The position numbers were made by a program, and so were the translations under genes. A stretch of 64,000 bases of DNA from Bacillus aquiflavi (GTDB taxonomy: Bacteria; Bacillota; Bacilli; Bacillales; Cytobacillaceae), in contig NZ_CP082780.1 in the NCBI RefSeq assembly GCF_019915265.1, forward strand, positions 744,001-808,000, given 5' to 3'. Shown in pieces: positions 9,831-18,146 of this stretch. How positions within the stretch are numbered: position 1 is the stretch's first letter; each line of letters opens with the position of its first letter. The notes under the pieces are model-generated. The model searched no databases. It worked only from the letters and a program-made list of their open reading frames with translations, and was not told where the DNA came from.

Positions 9831-9868
9831 GCGAGAAGGTGAACGACAAGCCGCGCTCACCTTCTCGC
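9831..9868. other. 12-bp hairpin next to the GC-rich repeat
   Basis: GCGAGAAGGTGA (9831-9842) pairs perfectly with TCACCTTCTCGC (9857-9868) around a 14-nt loop. No T-run follows on the plus strand; on the minus strand CTTTTTGGAA follows the stem. It may be a terminator or part of the IS end. Confidence 0.45.
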
Positions 9869-10047
9869 TATGAAATCCCTTTAAGGACTTTTTCAGTGCC
9901 CTCAGAAAATGGGGCATTATAAACTGTGAAAAATAAGTATTTAAAAAAACATTTACACTATTGTGAAGTTGGAAAGCGTATTTTTAGTATTTTTCCAATT
10001 CGTGTGTTATGATATTTTACGAAACAAGATTTATGGGAGGGAATAAA

Positions 10048-10404
10048 ATGACACATGCTCATTTAACGGCGTGGTTTGTGGCATTAATTTTATTTTTTAT
10101 TGCACTCGGATTACATAAAAGTGGAAAAGAAAAAGGATTTAAAGTCGTTCAAATGATTTTAAGATTGTTTTATATTTTAATCATCGTGACTGGTGTGATG
10201 TTGTTAACAAGCATATCGAACATTAGCTTATTATATATTGTAAAAGCGGTGATCGGTTTATGGGTTGTTTCTATGTTTGAATTAATTCTCGTTCGAATGG
10301 CAAAACAAAAAAGCACATCGATTTTTTGGATTCAACTCGTGGTTACTTTTGTAGTTGCTTTATACTTAGGGTTCATGCTTCCGCTTGGCTTTGATTTTAT
10401 TTAA
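10048..10404 (+). CDS. yisL: YisL family membrane protein (DUF1516/UPF0344)
   Basis: A 118-residue integral membrane protein with four predicted hydrophobic segments (about residues 5-22, 33-55, 62-83 and 92-113) and few charged residues outside the short loops. The start MTHAHLTAWFVALILFF and the size match B. subtilis YisL, a conserved protein of unknown function. I chose ATG 10048, preceded by GGGAGGG, over ATG 10009, which has no ribosome-binding site. A terminator follows directly. Monocistronic. Confidence 0.88.
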   Translation: MTHAHLTAWFVALILFFIALGLHKSGKEKGFKVVQMILRLFYILIIVTGVMLLTSISNISLLYIVKAVIGLWVVSMFELILVRMAKQKSTSIFWIQLVVTFVVALYLGFMLPLGFDFI

Positions 10405-10411
10405 ACTAACT

Positions 10412-10436
10412 AAGCTGCTTTCAAAGCGGCTTTTTT
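10412..10436 (+). terminator. Rho-independent terminator of yisL
   Basis: AAGCTGCTTT / AAAGCGGCTT stem with a 1-2 nt loop, followed by six T. It ends close to the 3' end of the convergent gene at 10449. Confidence 0.8.
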
Positions 10437-10448
10437 AATTGTCTATCT

Positions 10449-11012
10449 TTAAGAAGATATTTTTTCAATAATAATTCTTTTTCCTGTATTTAATGTAAAT
10501 TCAAACCGATCACTTTCTAGTTCACCGTAACAAAAATGATGCTGTACAGAACAAATTAAATGTTGATTATCGAACACTAAAAAGTTAACGCCATTTTGTC
10601 TAGTTCTCTCTTTTAAGAAAGATAATTGATTGTAACAATAAATACAATCATAAATAGAAAATTGAAGAGAATTTAAAGACGAGATAAATTGAATAAATGC
10701 ATCTATATTTAATTGTTTTAACAATAGTTCTAACGAGTAGATCAGTTTATTTCGAATCCGAATCCGATCATGATCTTTGAGACAATGAGTTTCAGTATTG
10801 CAATTGATTTTCCCCTCGTCTAATAAAATGCCCTTTTGCCAACGATTTTGCAGGAAAATTTCAACTTCCTCATGAATGTATTCATCAATTAGTGACGCTT
10901 CTTCCGTTTCTTTATCAAAAAATACCCATTGCTCATTAATAAACTCGACAGTTCCTTCTGTAAAAGCTCGTGATTGGCGGTCAAGTATTTTTATTCGTTC
11001 AAGTTGATCCAT
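10449..11012 (-). CDS. yisN: DUF2777 family protein (YisN-like)
   Basis: A 187-residue soluble protein with no signal peptide, starting MDQLERIKILDRQSRAFTEG behind GAGGTAAAGAA. The N-terminal half (RAFTEGTVEFINEQWVFFD) looks like a small beta domain. The centre contains several cysteines (INCNTETHC, YDCIYC), suggestive of a metal site. The family is found in bacilli with no established function. Assignment to YisN rests on position next to yisL and general resemblance. Convergent with yisL. Confidence 0.68.
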   Translation of the reverse strand: MDQLERIKILDRQSRAFTEGTVEFINEQWVFFDKETEEASLIDEYIHEEVEIFLQNRWQKGILLDEGKINCNTETHCLKDHDRIRIRNKLIYSLELLLKQLNIDAFIQFISSLNSLQFSIYDCIYCYNQLSFLKERTRQNGVNFLVFDNQHLICSVQHHFCYGELESDRFEFTLNTGKRIIIEKISS

Positions 11013-11398
11013 TTCTTTACCTCAAAAAAATTGCCTCACCATCCTTTTTTGACATATCGTCACTTATTTATAACTAAATGATTAAGATTTTGGTTATGAT
11101 TCCGTTTTAAAGAAAAGGATGATTCACTTAATATTTGAATCACAAGCAATATTTATTGAAAAATGAACGTTACGAATTTTTGCAAACCGTAATTAATTTG
11201 TTTTACAGAGATAAAACGATTTCTACTAAAAGGATATTCTCTAAGCCGCGGTTTTGATACAGACGTATGGCCAACTGACTAATAAGAAGAAAAAATGTAC
11301 GAAAACAATAAAATCATTTTTAAGTTGCATACAGATTGACGTATTAAGGGGAAAAGGCTAATGTTAATATCGTAATACGTCTTTTAGGAGGAGCATGG
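11013..11398. promoter_or_regulatory. Intergenic region with a candidate promoter for the GH13 gene
   Basis: 386 bp of AT-rich sequence between divergent genes. A candidate promoter is TTGACG (11336-11341), a 17-nt spacer, and TAATGT (11359-11364), about 35 nt before ATG 11399. The ribosome-binding site is TAGGAGGAG (11385-11393). Nothing else recognisable was seen. Confidence 0.45.
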
Positions 11399-12877
11399 AT
11401 GAAAAAAGGAGTCATTACTCTCATGTTAATTCCGTTGCTTCTTTTTTACACGCTTCCTGTAGAGGGAGCTGAAAAAGAAGAACGTACTTGGCAGGATGAA
11501 ACGATTTATTTTTTAATGATTGATCGTTTTTATAACGGTGACACTCGGAATGATTTTGAAGTAAATAGAAATGATCCTCTCAGTTTTTACGGTGGAGATT
11601 TTCAAGGGATTATTGATAAGCTTGATTATTTAAAAGAAATGGGATTTACTACTCTACTACTTACACCAATTTTTGATAATGATGAGAAAGGCTACCATGG
11701 CTATTGGATGGTTGATTATTACAAGCCTGATGAACATTTCGGTTCACTGGGAAAATTTAGGGAACTTGTAAAAGAAGCACATAACCGGGACATGAAAGTG
11801 ATGGTCGATTTTGTCACAAACTATGTCGGAAAAAATCACCCATGGGTGAGTGACCCTAATAAAAAGGATTGGTTTTCAGATCAGCTTGTGAATGGATTAC
11901 CTCAGCTAGCACTTGAAAATAACGATGTACAAAAGTATTTAATTGATGCCGCAAAATGGTGGGTTGAGGAAACTGATTTAGATGGGTATCGTTTAGAAGG
12001 GGTAGAGCAAGCACCTCATTCTTTTTGGAAAGATTTTGTGAAAGAAGTAAAAGGTGTGAAAAAGGACTTTTTCTTATTAGGTGAAATAACTTCTGATCAT
12101 GAAGAAGAGATCGGCAATTTTGAAAATACGGGTATTGACGGTTTTCTTGACTATCCAAAAACCCAAACATTGCGAAATGCTTTCGCAATGCCTGACCAAT
12201 CTTCACAGATGTTATTTTCGTTTCCTGCAGATCAAAATCAATATTTAAGGGGAACATTTCTTGATAACCATCTAATGAAACGGTTCACAAATGATGCGGC
12301 AGAAAAAAATAAACATCCAGGTCCAAGATGGAAGCTAGCGTTAACTTACTTATATACATCACCTGGCATTCCAATTGTTTATTATGGCAGTGAAATTGCG
12401 CTTGCAGGTGAAGACATCCCTGAAAATAGAGCTGTAATGGATTTCCGTACAGATCAAGATTTAATTGACTATATATCAAAAATAGGTAAACTGAGACAGG
12501 ATTTACCTTCATTAACAAAGGGAACATTAGAGTTTCTTTATGAAAAAAATGGAATGATGGTATTTAAAAGAACATATAAAGAAGAAACAGTTGTTATTGC
12601 GATAAATAACACGTCTAAAACACAAATTGTTACATTAGACGATAAAATGATTGAAGGAGGAAAAGAATTACGCGGGCTTCTTGCAGGAGATCTTGTTCGA
12701 AGCAATGAGGAAAATAAATATAATATTGTAATCGATCGAGAAGAAGCTGAAATATATGTTCTTGCAGAAAAAACTAAAATAAAGCTGTCATTTATTATCG
12801 GGACAGTGGCAGTTTGGGTTATTTTTATCTTGTTTTTATATGTTGTTTGGAAAAAAGCGAAGACAGGCCGTTCATAA
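11399..12877 (+). CDS. Secreted, membrane-anchored GH13 (alpha-amylase) family protein with altered catalytic residues
   Basis: 492 residues: a signal peptide (MKKGVITLMLIPLLLFYTLP..., ~1-23), a GH13 TIM-barrel (from TWQDETIYFLMIDRFYNGD), a short C-terminal beta domain (about 385-455), and a C-terminal membrane helix (LSFIIGTVAVWVIFILFLYVVW) with a basic tail. This topology would place the domain outside the cell, held to the membrane. The GH13 regions are recognisable but degenerate. Region I reads DFVTNY (Tyr142 where His is usual). Region II reads GYRLEGVEQ (Glu200 where the nucleophile Asp is expected). Region III GEI keeps the acid Glu229. Region IV reads DNHLMKRF (Leu292 where the stabilising Asp is expected). 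It may be a pseudoenzyme or a carbohydrate-binding protein. The frame is intact and strongly hydrolase-like. Confidence 0.85.
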   Translation: MKKGVITLMLIPLLLFYTLPVEGAEKEERTWQDETIYFLMIDRFYNGDTRNDFEVNRNDPLSFYGGDFQGIIDKLDYLKEMGFTTLLLTPIFDNDEKGYHGYWMVDYYKPDEHFGSLGKFRELVKEAHNRDMKVMVDFVTNYVGKNHPWVSDPNKKDWFSDQLVNGLPQLALENNDVQKYLIDAAKWWVEETDLDGYRLEGVEQAPHSFWKDFVKEVKGVKKDFFLLGEITSDHEEEIGNFENTGIDGFLDYPKTQTLRNAFAMPDQSSQMLFSFPADQNQYLRGTFLDNHLMKRFTNDAAEKNKHPGPRWKLALTYLYTSPGIPIVYYGSEIALAGEDIPENRAVMDFRTDQDLIDYISKIGKLRQDLPSLTKGTLEFLYEKNGMMVFKRTYKEETVVIAINNTSKTQIVTLDDKMIEGGKELRGLLAGDLVRSNEENKYNIVIDREEAEIYVLAEKTKIKLSFIIGTVAVWVIFILFLYVVWKKAKTGRS

Positions 12878-12885
12878 AAAGCAGT

Positions 12886-12913
12886 AAAAACAGCGAATAT
12901 ATTCGCTGTTTTT
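12886..12913 (+). terminator. Terminator of the GH13 gene
   Basis: A perfect 13-bp stem AAAAACAGCGAAT / ATTCGCTGTTTTT with a 2-nt loop, 9 nt after the stop codon. It is symmetric, so it could work in both directions. Confidence 0.85.
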
Positions 12914-12953
12914 AGCTTGTAGTAAAGATTAAGTATTAGCATCCATTCCCCTC

Positions 12954-13064
12954 AGACTGATTGAAAACGCTTGTCAATCGGCGCGTAGCATGAGGCGGAA
13001 GCGAATAGAACATATCATTCATGAGCTTACAACGAAGTGTGAGCAACAAAGAATGCGAGCGTTT
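12954..13064 (+). repeat. Interspersed ~120-bp repeat, copy 1
   Basis: Starts AGACTGATTGAAAACGCTTG and contains GGCGGAAGCGAATAGAAC, CATTCATGAGCTTACAACG and AATGCGAGCGTTT. It is nearly identical to copy 2 (13135-13258) but lacks the right terminal GTCAACAGTCT. It lies 40 bp after the GH13 terminator and 278 bp before the 3' end of yajQ. Confidence 0.85.
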
Positions 13065-13134
13065 GAAACAGCGAAAATTGTTTCTGTTTCCTCCGAGATT
13101 ATAGACATACTTTATATTTTAATCGATCTTACTC

Positions 13135-13258
13135 AGACTGATTGAAAACGCTTGTCAGTCGAGGCGCGCAGCATGAGGCGGAAGCGAATAGAACATATCG
13201 TTCATGAGCTTACAACGAAGTGTGAGCAACAAAGAATGCGAGCGTTTGTCAACAGTCT
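13135..13258 (+). repeat. Interspersed ~120-bp repeat, copy 2 (fullest copy)
   Basis: 124 bp with complementary ends: AGACTGATTGAAAACGCT at the left, and AGCGTTTGTCAACAGTCT at the right, whose complement is AGACTGTTGACAAACGCT. The transcript could fold into one long imperfect hairpin. Direct-repeat partner of copy 1, with only 70 bp between them. Confidence 0.85.
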
Positions 13259-13286
13259 GAAACAGCGAATAATTTCGCTGTTTTTT
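13259..13286. terminator. Terminator between repeat copy 2 and yajQ
   Basis: AAACAGCGAA / TTTCGCTGTTTTTT hairpin with a T-run on the plus strand and an A-run on the left, so it may act in both directions and serve yajQ on the minus strand. Confidence 0.65.
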
Positions 13287-13342
13287 ACATGGCATCATAT
13301 AGGATGGAATGTGTACTTTTTGCATCATAAGGTAAAATAACA

Positions 13343-13834
13343 TTAGCGATAATTAATAAATTGAACATCAATCGGTAAATCAGCTTCACGGATAACCGAA
13401 ATGATCTTTTGTAAGTCATCGCGACTTTTCCCTGCTACACGAATTTGATCATCTTGAACTTGTGTTTTTACTTTTACCCCGCTATTTTTAATAAGGGTAT
13501 TTATTTTTTTGGCATTGTCTTTATCGATCCCTTGGACAAGTTTGGCACGCTGTCTAACTGTGCCACCAGCGGCATTTTCAATCTTATCGTAAGCAAGATT
13601 TTTAATTGGAATTTGACGTTTAATCATTTTACTAATAAGGACATCCTTTAACTGCCGGAGCTTAAATTCATCATCTGAAATAAGTACAAGCTCTTCTTTA
13701 TCTAACGTTACATTGCTTTGACTTCCTTTAAAATCGTAACGGTTTTGAATTTCTTTCATCGTTATTTGAATTGCATTTGTGACTTCAGATAAATCAACTT
13801 GGGACACAATATCAAATGAGTTTTCTTTTGCCAT
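13343..13834 (-). CDS. yitK: YajQ family cyclic-di-GMP/nucleotide-binding protein
   Basis: A 163-residue protein opening [20 protein letters not shown]. It carries the hallmark stretches NRYDFKGS (about 33-40) and [20 protein letters not shown] (about 95-114), and ends [12 protein letters not shown]. YajQ proteins have two RNA-binding-like ferredoxin folds. A distant homologue binds cyclic di-GMP, while the role in bacilli is unsettled. The start follows GGAGGTAAAG. In B. subtilis yitK stands beside yitL; here 11.2 kb of accessory DNA separates them. Confidence 0.92.
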   Translation of the reverse strand: MAKENSFDIVSQVDLSEVTNAIQITMKEIQNRYDFKGSQSNVTLDKEELVLISDDEFKLRQLKDVLISKMIKRQIPIKNLAYDKIENAAGGTVRQRAKLVQGIDKDNAKKINTLIKNSGVKVKTQVQDDQIRVAGKSRDDLQKIISVIREADLPIDVQFINYR

Positions 13835-13870
13835 CTTTACCTCCAGAAAAACTTTTTTTATTATAGGTTA

Positions 13871-13888
13871 ATTATAGTAAAATATAGC
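13871..13888. repeat. 18-bp direct repeat, left edge of the accessory island (includes the yitK -10 element)
   Basis: ATTATAGTAAAATATAGC, identical to 24905-24922 in the same orientation. Read on the minus strand, its first six bases give TATAAT, a fitting -10 for yitK 37 nt upstream of its start. The two copies bracket the toxin/defence island exactly. Confidence 0.7.
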
Positions 13889-14266
13889 CACATTTAAAAC
13901 CCTAGTGTTTATACAGTTTTGAAGGATTATTTTGGGAAATTGATGAAGAATGTAAAAACAATAATTATTAAAGTCCAAAGCGCTCAAAATATTTGTTTCA
14001 TGGCTGATAAAAGCTACAAAATATATACATTTGGGGAGTTGATGAAGTATACAAAATATATCATCGTGTTACCTTCGATAACTTTCGATCTAACAAAAAA
14101 GATATTTAAAGAATAATTATCTACTTCACAAAAAAGTAGGTTTTTAATTTTTTAAATGAAAAATCGAAACATCTTGTTTACAAAATTAAACAAAATAACC
14201 TTCCACTCTCTCCCTAACCTTGGTAATATTAATAGAGTGCTAGAATTAAAAGGAGGGGGAGAAAAA

Positions 14267-15379
14267 ATAAAAATCCTACATGCCCGGGAGATATATACCG
14301 GCATTGAAGTCATTCAACAAACATTGAAAACCACCTATGAACAAGTGAGTGAAATTGAACGTGCTGTTGAAGGAATTATTCAACTAGAAGATTCACTTAA
14401 AGGGAAAGGCGGCGAAGCGATTCGTGCTTTTTTTCAAAACGTACATAAGCCATTTCTCTTATTCCATCAAGCATTCCTTACTGATTATGATACAATTTTA
14501 GCAGAAATTAAATACTTACTCCAATCGTTTGAGCCGGCAGAAGAGGGCTTTATTCACGAAAGTTTTATAGAAAATGATGTCGCAAATGGATTAGATCGTC
14601 TTGAGAGACGAGTTACATCAATAACGAGTGAAATCAACAATGCAATACATAGTGTACAAGATATCGTCAGCTTGCCACCTATCCAAGCTGAAGAAACAAT
14701 CTTTCAGATCAATCAAGCGCGCCAACATAATCAACTGACGATCGAAAACCTTCATTCCTTTGATGAGCAAGCAACTCGTTTACTCGATCGGATCTGCGAT
14801 GATTTACTAATGATGGCTAGCTTTATGAAGGAAATAGAAGCGATGACTCAAAGCGGTCAATTGCCAATTTCTCATAACAGCGTATCAAAAATGATGACAA
14901 GCGAGGCTTATCGCAAGCTTTTAGGCAGCTTAGTGCAAAAAGTCGGACTTGAGCCAATCAATACAGTCGAAAGAGATGCATATGGAAACGACAACAGTAT
15001 CAAATATCACGTATATGCAGACGGCTTGATTGTGATGGAAGCCGACAGATCTGGCAAAAATCATTATGAAGTTGTTCCAACAATCCCCGAAGAAATAAGG
15101 GATGGTACCATTACTTCACCCGTTGATCGTGCATTTGAAGGTGTCATCGATGGAACGGGAAAAGCGCTTGGTGACACGATAGACGGTCTCGTTTCTCTAT
15201 ACAAGTTTGCCGAGAAAAATTTACAACCTGGTCATATCAATTATATTGAAAAAGCCATCTTCTCCTATCAACTCATCCATGACCCAAAGAAAAAGCTAGG
15301 GGAAATGAAGGATAAAGTAATCAATTTCCCAAAATATATGTGGGAAGGGATGAAAAACGCCTGGAATCGAGATGTCTAA
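14267..15379 (+). pseudogene. LXG-domain polymorphic toxin, N-terminal part (start codon lost, frameshifted)
   Basis: About 370 residues: an LXG domain (about residues 1-210, helical, opening IKILHAREIYTGIEVIQQTL) and a linker (about 210-370). LXG proteins are exported by the type VII (Ess/Yuk) system and deliver C-terminal toxins to competitors. The natural start should be at 14267, 6 nt after AAAGGAGGGGGA, but the codon there is ATA. The same frame extends upstream to an ATG at 14156 with no ribosome-binding site. The frame closes at TAA 15377-15379. Comparison with the related copy at 17904 (GATGTCATCAACGG versus GATGTCTAACGG) shows a 2-nt loss that detaches the toxin domain. No small LXG partner genes are seen upstream. 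Probably inactive, or expressed only weakly. Confidence 0.8.
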
Positions 15380-16163
15380 CGGTGATGCTCACAGCCGTGC
15401 TGAATTCTTCTCCTATGGTTTAACAACAAACGGGATTGGCGTAATCGGAGATAAAGGATTAAGTAGAGCAGGTCAGCTTGGAAATGCGGCAAAACTCGGT
15501 AATGTTGGAAAAATAGGAAATGTTGCAAATAAGATTCCGCCACCGATACCGATTACTAAAGGATTGACTCCCGCTTTTGCTACAGGCACGGTAAACAACA
15601 TTCCATACAATGTCATGGATGACTTATACAATCGAATCCATCAAGCGAGTAAGGAAGTGTTTGGAGACAGTCGTGGTGGGAAAGTGCCGGTGGATGTGGA
15701 TGTAATTGGTAAGGGAACGGGTAAAGGTTATACTGGTGGAAGAACTCAAGCGGAGTTAGACGCTTTATCATATGATTCGGCAAAGAAAGCAGTAACGAAG
15801 GGGTCTAAAAAAGAAGCAGTTATAGGTCTTGAGTTGGAGCAAAGGGGGGAATTTGGAAAACTTGAAAGAAGTTTGGATCCTAAGGCTGAATTTATAGATA
15901 CTACTACTGGTAAAAAAATTGATGTAAAAAGCTTTGAATCTAATCCTATAGGAGCAGATGGAAAACCTATAACCTCACCAAGAAAAGGTGCATTTAAAGT
16001 AGAAAATGCGATGAAAAAAAATATAATAAAAGAATTTGAAAAGAACGGTAATGATATAGTTGTAGTTGATAAAACTAATTTAAAATTAGAACATATTAAA
16101 GAACTTGAAGGAGCTATAAAACAATCAGGATTAGAAAATAAAATTATTTGGTGGCCGGAGTGA
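15372..16163 (+). CDS. LXG toxin C-terminal part, toxin 1 (PD-(D/E)XK-like nuclease domain)
   Basis: 263 residues in the +1 frame relative to the LXG ORF and overlapping it by 8 nt (ATGTCTAA), so re-initiation is conceivable. Residues 1-105 are the pre-toxin scaffold shared with three further copies (GVIGDKGLSRAGQLGNAAKL; MDDLYNRIHQASKEVFGDSR). From about residue 110 the sequence is unique to this cassette. EAVIGLELEQRGEFG, FIDTTTGKKIDVKSF and DIVVVDKTNLK give the E...D-(x)n-D-V-K arrangement of a PD-(D/E)XK nuclease, like CdiA C-terminal tRNases. The nuclease call is inference from motifs. A pentapeptide-repeat gene follows as a putative immunity gene. Confidence 0.72.
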   Translation: MSNGDAHSRAEFFSYGLTTNGIGVIGDKGLSRAGQLGNAAKLGNVGKIGNVANKIPPPIPITKGLTPAFATGTVNNIPYNVMDDLYNRIHQASKEVFGDSRGGKVPVDVDVIGKGTGKGYTGGRTQAELDALSYDSAKKAVTKGSKKEAVIGLELEQRGEFGKLERSLDPKAEFIDTTTGKKIDVKSFESNPIGADGKPITSPRKGAFKVENAMKKNIIKEFEKNGNDIVVVDKTNLKLEHIKELEGAIKQSGLENKIIWWPE

Positions 16164-16169
16164 TATATT

Positions 16170-16789
16170 ATGAAAAAAATTGACCAAAAAGAGCTCGATT
16201 TATTAATAAGCAACCATAATTTATATATGGATTCAGTAAATAAAAATGATAAAGAGGGAAAAAGGTTAATTTTAGATGAAATAGATTTCTCAAGTAATAA
16301 TCTGTCACAGCTAAATTTTGTAGATGTATATATTACAGACTCAATTTTTTGTAATACTGTTTTTGAGAATACAAATTTTGGGGGAGCAAAATTATATGGT
16401 TGTGAATTTAATAATATAACATTTAAAAATGTAAACTTTGGAAAAGTAGAACTAGATGCTAGTAAAATAGTAAATTCGATATTTGATAATTGTACACTAA
16501 TAAAAGTAAGTTCAAATGAAACCCTTTTTTGGGAATTTGTGTTTTCAACATTGCAAATTAGATGATGTATTTTCAAATAGTATAGTTAAAAATATACTGT
16601 TTGAAGAATGTGACTTTAATGGAATAGAATTTTGGGAGTGTATAATTAGTAGCCTTAAATTTAAAAAAAGTTAAATTTAAGGTTACTGATATGATAAAAA
16701 ATATTAACAAGGGAACTTTAGAACGACCAGTAATTATAAATGGAGACGAGGCTATAAGCTTTTTTAAAGAGCGAAGCGAAATTCTTTAG
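16170..16789 (+). pseudogene. Putative immunity gene 1, pentapeptide-repeat protein, frameshifted
   Basis: Starts 7 nt after toxin 1. The first frame (16170-16565, 131 residues) contains pentapeptide-type repeats (CNTVFENTNFGGAKLYGCEF, ITFKNVNFGKVELDASK). It ends early after a TTTTTT run near 16529-16534. In another frame the repeats continue (CKLDDVFSNSIVKNILFEEC). After a further shift near 16672 a typical C-terminus follows, NKGTLERPVIINGDEAISFF, to TAG 16787-16789. Two small indels at homopolymers therefore break one gene of roughly 200 codons. It would have protected against toxin 1. Sequence error is possible. Confidence 0.65.
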
Positions 16790-16845
16790 AGGGCAAAGTG
16801 TAAAAACTAGCACATTATTTCAGACACCCTATTCCAAATTATCCT

Positions 16846-17216
16846 ATACTGGATAGGCTACACTAAGTTGGACAGATAAAATAAGGGGCTGTAAACTTAG
16901 ACTATTATATAAGGAGCGTGCTATGATGACACGTCAACGTCGAACTTTTACACCTGAATTTAAACTGCAATTAGTGTAGCTTTATGAAAATGGCAAATCT
17001 CGTGCTGATATTGCTAGAGAATACGATATTACACCGTCTGCTTTAGATCGTTGGATTAAAAACCATCGTGAAACAGGCTCTTTTGCAGCAAAAGATAATC
17101 GTTCAGAAGAAGAAAATGAATTGATACGCCTCCGCAAAGAAAACCAATTTAAAAATAATAGGCGTATTATTCCGGTATGTTTTACAGAAAAAAATTCCTT
17201 AAAAAGGGAGTCCTAA
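16846..17216 (+). mobile_element. IS3-family remnant (truncated OrfA with internal stop)
   Basis: After a GGCTACACTAAGTTGGACAG end-like sequence, ATG 16923 opens an OrfA-type transposase: RTFTPEFKLQLV, then an in-frame TAG at 16977-16979, then LYENGKSRADIAREYDITPS and ALDRWIKNH (helix-turn-helix), and the leucine-rich ELIRLRKENQ. Similarity ends near 17155, and OrfB is missing. The element separates the first cassette from the second and is inactive. Confidence 0.78.
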
Positions 17217-17769
17217 TACCGAAATCGGTTCTTTGAATCAAGAATCATATCCTCGCTTTATATACTTCGACCAATCTCAGAGTAAATGTTACATCATCCT
17301 CTAGTGTCACAAACCACTCATTATCATTCTTTTCAAAGCATAAATCGTCATAACTATGTTGAATGCGTATTTGGAAGTTCGTTCCCATAAAATGTTTCGT
17401 ATTCTTGCTGGCAATCTATATTTTCTAGTTTTGGCTATCTAGAAGAAAGGAATTATAAAATAAAAGATGGACATTCACCAAGCATTTAATAAATAGTAAT
17501 CCTAATTTTGCTTTTGAAACCATAAAAGTTAATTCAGAAATTATGTTGAAGCTAGGGGATTTTTGGCACCAACTGCTTTTATTTTGTTTCCTCTTTTAAG
17601 GCAATTTTTATTTAATCCCGTTGCTATTGTAATCATCTCTGGCGGAGTACTGTTTAAAACATTATGTGGGACGATATCGTTCATTGGATTAATGCTAGTG
17701 AACTTATTGTTTTTATTTTATGATAAAAAAAAATGCCAAATATTCATAAGAAGCTTTTAAAAATTAAAA
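17217..17769. other. Gene-poor debris between the IS3 remnant and scaffold copy 2
   Basis: No convincing intact gene. On the minus strand (about 17265-17388) a 47-codon stretch starting MGTNFQIRIQHSYDDLCFEK looks like the C-terminus of a lost protein. On the plus strand a 65-codon hydrophobic ORF (17563-17760) has no ribosome-binding site. Both are best read as fragments of lost cassette genes. Confidence 0.4.
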
Positions 17770-18146
17770 TTATATCGAAAAAGCCATCTTCGCTTATCAA
17801 CTCATCCATGACCCAAAGAAAAAGCTAGGGGAAATGAAAAATAAAGTAATCAATTTCCCAAAATATATGTGGGAAGGGATGAAAAACGCCTGGAATCGAG
17901 ATGTCATCAACGGAGATGCCCACAGCCGCGCTGAATTCTTCTCCTATGGTTTAACCACAATCGGAATTGGCGTAATCGGAGATAAAGGATTAAGTAGAGC
18001 AGGTTAGCTTGGAAATGCAGCAAAACTCGGTAATGTTGGAAAAATAGGAAATTTTGTAAATAAGATCCCCCCCACCAATACCGATTACTAAAGGCTTAAC
18101 TCCCGCTTTTGCAACAGGTACGGTAAACAACATTCCATACAATGTC
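17770..18146 (+). pseudogene. LXG scaffold copy 2 (silent C-terminal segment)
   Basis: Repeats the C-terminal part of the LXG gene (YIEKAIFAYQLIHDPKKKLG onward) and the pre-toxin scaffold. It has no N-terminal half and no start signal. CAG of copy 1 is TAG here (18005-18007), and a C-run at 18067-18073 has one extra C compared with the copy at 20588. It cannot be translated as one protein; it positions the next toxin module behind scaffold homology. Confidence 0.75.

Larger units (their letters stand above)
8868..9901 (-). mobile_element. Decayed insertion sequence (IS1182-like transposase fragments) with terminal inverted repeats
   Basis: A 13-bp inverted repeat, GGGCACTGAAAAA at 8868-8880 and its complement at 9889-9901, bounds a 1034-bp segment. 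Inside, on the minus strand, pieces of one transposase can be read in shifted frames. QMNEFGDFSFI (near 9500-9530) is followed by the AIYDVSGVDLVERLKYDRSF region, then MAPEDDVIDLSSLTKFRRLR (near 9300) and DATHTKARYNLKSPKEFL (near 9150-9185). These match an N-terminal half of Bacillus transposases that I associate with the IS1182 group (not verified). Stops, frameshifts, a missing C-terminal half and a foreign GC-rich repeat show it is inactive. No clear target duplication was found. Confidence 0.75.

Noticed and set aside
9688-9873. Open frames on both strands through the GC-rich segment
   Set aside because: They arise because GC-rich DNA has few stop codons; the segment is a palindromic repeat.
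13919-14116. 65-codon plus-strand ORF upstream of the LXG head
   Set aside because: No proper ribosome-binding site, and composition dominated by Lys/Ile as expected from AT-rich DNA. It is not like the small helical partner proteins of LXG operons.
15746-16576. Long open frame on the minus strand (276 codons) opposite toxin 1 and immunity gene 1
   Set aside because: Low-complexity Ser/Phe/Leu-rich translation, no ribosome-binding site, and it lies wholly antisense to genes with recognisable domains.
17563-17760. 65-codon hydrophobic ORF between the IS3 remnant and scaffold copy 2
   Set aside because: No ribosome-binding site and no recognisable family; surrounded by gene debris.
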